DNA of 64,000 bases, from contig JBBROD010000013.1 in the NCBI GenBank assembly GCA_038229715.1, positions 1-64,000 on the forward strand, in the 5' to 3' direction. Position 1 is the stretch's first letter. Each line of letters opens with the position of its first letter. The notes below the pieces were generated by a model that saw only the letters and a list, made by a program, of their open reading frames with translations, had not been told where the DNA came from and ran no database searches. Origin of the DNA: JANMES01 sp038229715 (GTDB taxonomy: Bacteria > Planctomycetota > Phycisphaerae > Tepidisphaerales > Tepidisphaeraceae). Positions 63,589-64,000 of this stretch are shown here, piece by piece. Made by a program: the position numbers and the translations under genes.

Positions 63589-63706
63589 GGAAATGTCCTT
63601 TTAATCTCGTCCGGCTGGCGGGGACATGGTTTAGGTCCGAGATCCGAGAAGCAGCACAACGGTATGAGCTGCAATGTCGCCAGCCGTTCGGAGATTGTTT
63701 TGAGGA

Positions 63707-63735
63707 ACATTACCCTAACGGATCGGTGGGGTCAA
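63707..63735 (-). promoter_or_regulatory. Putative lexA promoter
   Basis: On the minus strand TTGACC (63730-63735), a 17-bp spacer, then TAATGT (63707-63712); the lexA ATG is about 110 bases downstream. No SOS-box palindrome of E. coli or Bacillus type is obvious in the interval. Confidence 0.55.
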
Positions 63736-63803
63736 GATAAATTCTGGGGAAATTGCTCGGGTGGCTCGAAATGCTTTCCGCGTGATGAAGTTGCGGGTTC
63801 AAA

Positions 63804-64000
63804 ATGGTCGATGAAACTGGCATGGGCCTGATCGACGCCATCTCGGGAATCCAGCAAGCCAAGGTGCTGGGGCAGGTGCAGACCGCCGTTGCGAAGAAGA
63901 TTCTCGACGCGCAGAAGCAAAACGGTGACGCCATGCTGGAACTGCTGAATGCGGCTTCAAACGGAGTCAGCCAGGCCGGCGATGCCTTAACTGCTGCGGC
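63804..64000 (+). CDS. YjfB-like putative motility protein (partial, runs off end)
   Basis: At least 65 residues from ATG 63804 (MVDETGMGLIDAISGIQQAK), open to the window end. LGQVQTAVAKKILDAQKQNG and AMLELLNAAS fit the small YjfB-type motility family (Q/A-rich helices, KKxLDxxxxxG, LLxxL). In-frame ATG 63822 is an alternative start. Divergent from lexA. With the PilZ protein it hints at flagellar regulation, but no flagellar genes are visible. Confidence 0.6.
   Translation, partial: MVDETGMGLIDAISGIQQAKVLGQVQTAVAKKILDAQKQNGDAMLELLNAASNGVSQAGDALTAA

Noticed and set aside
63589..63760. SOS box in front of lexA
   Set aside because: Neither CTGT-N8-ACAG nor CGAAC-N4-GTTCG type palindromes is present; the operator of this lineage is probably different and cannot be assigned from one site.
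63532..63831. 99-codon frame on + antisense to the lexA start
   Set aside because: Covers the lexA promoter and 5' end, without ribosome site or family resemblance.

Overview
The window is about 60% GC bacterial chromosome, most likely from a planctomycete (Planctomycetota, probably Phycisphaerae-like). Pointers are two secreted proteins ending in PEP-CTERM sorting signals (47680-49254 and 53201-54253), several secreted beta-propeller or TPR proteins of planctomycete type, a K+-independent H+-pyrophosphatase with an N-terminal extension, house-keeping genes scattered outside their usual operons (pheT, nuoC, lspA, ribD, rsfS), and intergenic spaces packed with palindromic repeats. The assignment is an inference from gene content; no rRNA is present.

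Region by region. 1-1305: debris of mobile DNA (IS5-type transposase fragment with an in-frame stop, the 3' third of a Y-family DNA polymerase) and tRNA-Arg(CCG). 1480-14316: a carbohydrate/redox accessory region with a GH63-like glucosidase plus SDR pair, a two-TM K+ channel, a tight four-gene membrane redox cluster (two mini membrane proteins, a ferric-reductase-like cytochrome fused to a Rieske domain, and an anchored Cys-motif protein), an amylo-alpha-1,6-glucosidase, a YHS protein, an aquaporin, a GMC oxidoreductase and a two-domain VOC protein. 14393-19220: a relic of an NtrC-type regulator followed by a compact operon STAS - ECF sigma - DoxX - DinB - NRDE - DedA/ATP-grasp fusion in which most genes overlap or nearly touch.

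19297-34150: mixed housekeeping and secreted proteins: DsbD-N-like plus thioredoxin-fold pair, MazG, a TPR/zinc metallopeptidase, class V aminotransferase, RibD, secreted alpha/beta hydrolase, LspA, a DksA-like protein with a histone-H1-like tail and eroded zinc finger behind a near-consensus sigma70 promoter, and a short PheT. 34187-47403: tRNA-Glu(TTC), RsfS, H+-pyrophosphatase, a secreted LamG-like protein, UDP-sugar pyrophosphorylase, glutathione peroxidase, lipoprotein propeller, ABC-F ATPase, Sua5/TsaC, PilZ protein, FUN14-like protein. 47680-58406: PEP-CTERM protein, DnaK with a candidate sigma54 promoter, dodecin, a second PEP-CTERM protein, and a nitrite/sulfite reductase locus (reductase with a helical C-terminal extension, an unknown partner, DUF4202). 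58618-64000: TPR protein, an orphan nuoC bracketed by a ~100 bp direct repeat, a deleted IS21 element with long inverted ends, LexA, and the start of a YjfB-like motility protein running off the end.

Four copies of an ~80 bp hairpin element in two sequence subfamilies, and several other long palindromes, occupy the intergenic gaps and are the most conspicuous non-coding structure. The best candidates for undescribed biology are the ferric-reductase/Rieske cluster (5923-8051), the DedA-ATP-grasp fusion at the end of the STAS/ECF operon, and the sulfite-reductase partner gene (56829-57416).
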